Below, in pieces: positions 62,284 through 64,000 of a stretch of 64,000 nucleotides of DNA. Every line of letters starts with the position of its first letter. The first letter of the stretch is position 1. This DNA is from SZUA-100 sp965248135. GTDB lineage: Bacteria > Pseudomonadota > Alphaproteobacteria > Rhizobiales > Rhizobiaceae. The position numbers were made by a program, and so were the translations under genes. Under the pieces are notes generated by a model. It did not search any database and was not told the DNA's origin. It saw only the letters and a program-made list of their open reading frames with translations. The stretch covers positions 2,356,001 to 2,420,000 of the forward strand of contig CBDFIN010000012.1 of assembly GCA_965248135.1 (NCBI GenBank), read 5' to 3'.

Positions 62284-62425
62284 GGATTCAATATCTTGCT
62301 GGTGGCTCGATCCCTACAAAATTACGGGAAATGGCGAGACATTGCAAAATTGTGATTTGGCAATTTGCGGTTTTCGGTTTAGTGTTTTGTCGTACGAATT
62401 GAGCTCAATTCCGGAGGAGGGAAAT

Positions 62426-62668
62426 ATGTACAAAATCATTACCGCGTCTTTGCTGGCCCTGTCGCTGTCGGCGGCATCTGCCCAGGCATGTTCATTTGGC
62501 GAGCGTTCTGCTTCCTATAAGCACGACCAGATGGTTTCGACCATGCCCGACAAAGCAGTAAAGAAACCTGGCGAAGCCATGTCGACCTTTGATCCCAAAG
62601 GCGAATTGGTGTTTGAAGACAATGCTGAAAAGACTGAAGTGCCGGTCAAGAAAGAAATCACCGAGTAG
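62426..62668 (+). CDS. Small exported protein
   Basis: 80 residues with a clear signal peptide (TASLLALSLSAASAQA) and a strong ribosome site (GGAGGAGG, then AAAT) before ATG 62426. The mature part is short, charged and rich in Lys, Glu and Asp with one Cys (ACSFGERSASYKHDQMVSTM). Probably a soluble or lipid-free periplasmic peptide; the family is not recognised. The long frame starting upstream of 62426 crosses the palindrome and is not used. Confidence 0.75.
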   Translation: MYKIITASLLALSLSAASAQACSFGERSASYKHDQMVSTMPDKAVKKPGEAMSTFDPKGELVFEDNAEKTEVPVKKEITE

Positions 62669-62831
62669 GGCGTAATTGCGCCCATCGGATTTCTCGCGCT
62701 TCAAACTGATCGAATGATGTGCTGACCAGTTTTGGTTGGCGCATTGTTTATGTGAGATTTTGCCAGCTGCAACTGGCTTTATAGAACAGCAAAAAGTCAT
62801 ACCAACTGCAACAAAGATCAACCTATGCCAT

Positions 62832-62857
62832 CGTCATCCGCCGACTTGATCGGCGGA
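62832..62857. repeat. REP-like hairpin 1
   Basis: CGTCATCCGCCGACTTGA then TCGGCGGA: stem CCGCCGA/TCGGCGG with loop CTTGA. The same scheme (CGTCAT, stem, CTTGA) occurs inverted at 62965. It lies in the 360-base gap before the rhomboid gene, which otherwise holds only the next two repeats. Confidence 0.65.
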
Positions 62858-62860
62858 CCA

Positions 62861-62937
62861 CTAGTGGTCTGGCCGAAACGCTTGAATCCCTTTTCAGCAC
62901 GTTCTTTTTCAAGCGTTTTGGCCACAAAGACCACTAG
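62861..62937. repeat. 77-bp CTAGTGG palindrome 3
   Basis: CTAGTGGTCT and AGACCACTAG form the ends; GGCCGAAACGCTTGAA pairs with TTCAAGCGTTTTGGCC. Length and ends match palindromes 1 and 2 while the interior is different. Confidence 0.75.
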
Positions 62938-62964
62938 CAGAACAATTTGGACTTGTGGCCGAAG

Positions 62965-62991
62965 ATTGGCCGGTCAAGCCGGCCAATGACG
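62965..62991. repeat. REP-like hairpin 2
   Basis: TTGGCCGG, loop TCAAG, CCGGCCAA, then TGACG: the reverse complement has the same CGTCAT-stem-CTTGA scheme as hairpin 1. It ends 39 bases before the rhomboid stop codon. Confidence 0.65.
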
Positions 62992-63030
62992 CACCGTTTT
63001 TTGGTGGGCCGAAATCAACTGCGTCTGGTA

Positions 63031-63816
63031 TTATTTCTTGCCGCGACCCCAGGGCTGACGTTGTTTTTTGCGCTGGACCCGCGGCACCGCCGTGTTGGCA
63101 GCACCAGATGAAACGCTGGGTTGAGGCTCCTGGTCGAACAGGGGCACATCGCGTCGGCGCATAAAGACAATTAGTAACAGACCTGCAGCAGCACCGCCAA
63201 CATGCGCCGACCATGACACCTGGCTGTCAGGCGAAAACAGCATCATGCCAAGCTGATAGATAATCCAGCCACCGAGCACCCACATCGCCTTTAATCGCAA
63301 CGGGATACGGCCAAGCGCCAACACCCAAACCCGCACGTGGGGGTGGAGCATGAGATAGGCACCAATGACACCGGCACCGGCGCCGGAAGCGCCAATTAAC
63401 GGTGCGTCCGAGTTGGGCAGCACCAAGGCATGGGCAAAGGCGCCGGCCGCAGCACATGCGGCATAAAACACCAGGAAGCGAAAATGCCCCATCGCGTCCT
63501 CCACATTGTCGGCAAAAACCCACAAAAACAGCATATTGCCCGCCAGATGCATGAAATCGGCATGGACGAACGAATAGGTCACATAGCTCGCCCAAGAGGG
63601 CAGCATCAGATATTGCGGCGGCAAGACCTTCAGATCGTTAACCACAGAGGGGATGAACCCGAAGGAAAGCGCCGCCGCCTGGCTGGTTTCAACATCGGCC
63701 AGGCCCGGTGTCTTTAAAAACAGCCAGATCAGGATATTGATAGCGATGATCGTCAGTGTCACATACTGAACGCGAATATTTTGCAGCGGATTGCCGTCGT
63801 GCAGGGGAATGAACAT
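63031..63816 (-). CDS. Rhomboid-family intramembrane serine protease
   Basis: 261 residues with six or more membrane helices. FVHADFMHLAGNMLFLWVFA holds the HxxxN motif, LIGASGAGAGVIGAYLMLHP the catalytic Ser (GASG) and WSAHVGGAAAGLLLIVF the catalytic His. The C-terminus is a basic tail (VQRKKQRQPWGRGKK). It cleaves membrane-protein substrates, not identified here. Confidence 0.92.
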   Translation of the reverse strand: MFIPLHDGNPLQNIRVQYVTLTIIAINILIWLFLKTPGLADVETSQAAALSFGFIPSVVNDLKVLPPQYLMLPSWASYVTYSFVHADFMHLAGNMLFLWVFADNVEDAMGHFRFLVFYAACAAAGAFAHALVLPNSDAPLIGASGAGAGVIGAYLMLHPHVRVWVLALGRIPLRLKAMWVLGGWIIYQLGMMLFSPDSQVSWSAHVGGAAAGLLLIVFMRRRDVPLFDQEPQPSVSSGAANTAVPRVQRKKQRQPWGRGKK

Positions 63817-63850
63817 CAGCGTTTTATTCCTGTGGCGAGCCGGTCAGCAC

Positions 63851-64000
63851 TCAACGGTTTTTACCCGGCGTCCAAAGCGTGTCAGATTTGCCGTAGTCGT
63901 TGGCATGGCGGGCAGCGACAAAGAGGAAATCAGATACCCGGTTGATATAGTGTAAGGCGTGTTGTGCGACCTGTTCATCTTCATTGGTCGCCAGTTCGAC
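63851..64000 (-). CDS. ATP:cob(I)alamin adenosyltransferase (PduO type), C-terminal part
   Basis: The last 49 codons are in the window: ALHYINRVSDFLFVAARHAN, then DYGKSDTLWTPGKNR and stop. This is the conserved end of PduO-type corrinoid adenosyltransferases, which make adenosylcobalamin. The rest lies beyond the right edge. The rhomboid gene starts downstream of it on the same strand. Confidence 0.85.
   Translation of the reverse strand, partial: VELATNEDEQVAQHALHYINRVSDFLFVAARHANDYGKSDTLWTPGKNR

Overview
The window reads as an alphaproteobacterial chromosome, most likely Hyphomicrobiales (Rhizobiales). The right-hand part holds the gene order expected there: rplU-rpmA-GNAT-obgE-proB-proA-nadD-rsfS-rlmH-envC-like-ctpA-yibQ-rppH, then acnA, ccmABCDG and purH. 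The L21 protein carries a long Ala/Lys-rich tail. No taxon below this level can be named from sequence reading alone.

Left part (about 247-37,800) is accessory DNA. It opens with a tRNA-Leu(GAG) gene followed by a tyrosine-recombinase gene that carries an in-frame stop, the usual layout of a tRNA-integrated island. Next comes a catabolic block of about 26 kb. It contains a MoaD-like sulfur carrier, a cytoplasmic three-subunit molybdopterin oxidoreductase (catalytic, FeS and NrfD subunits), an IclR regulator and a MoeB-like activator. These are followed by a two-gene IorAB-type 2-oxoacid oxidoreductase, an SDR, an Old-Yellow-Enzyme-like reductase with a fibronectin-III tail, and a second 2-oxoacid oxidoreductase (KorAB type). 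The block ends with an EntE-like aryl-CoA ligase, an enoyl-CoA hydratase, an acyl-CoA dehydrogenase, a 2[4Fe-4S] ferredoxin, a second IclR regulator and a TRAP transporter. The set suggests uptake of an organic acid and ferredoxin-linked oxidation of CoA thioesters and 2-oxoacids. A pathway from arylpyruvate to arylacetyl-CoA to arylglyoxylate to aroyl-CoA, resembling the Pad phenylacetate route, is my best inference. No ring reductase or ring oxygenase lies in the window, so the fate of the product is unknown. Five intergenic regions of this block share an AT-rich CATAAT-centred motif, probably the operator of one or both IclR proteins.

From 27,980 to 34,870 there is a MarR regulator, a fumarylacetoacetase gene broken by two insertion sequences, and a pile of nested or decayed elements: IS630, IS3 with an ISAs1 inside it, an IS21 remnant and an IS66 remnant. 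IS boundaries and target duplications can be read to the base for IS630 and ISAs1. Then come three minus-strand genes (a LecB-like lectin, an exported calcineurin-type phosphatase and a YunG-like protein).

From 37,824 to the end the DNA is housekeeping: ribosome and GTPase genes, proline biosynthesis, NAD synthesis, envelope proteins, Nudix hydrolases, aconitase, cytochrome c maturation, purine synthesis, a rhomboid protein and the end of a cobalamin adenosyltransferase gene. Several intergenic gaps here carry palindromes of about 75-78 bp, most with CTAGTGG/CCACTAG ends and variable interiors, plus two REP-like hairpins.
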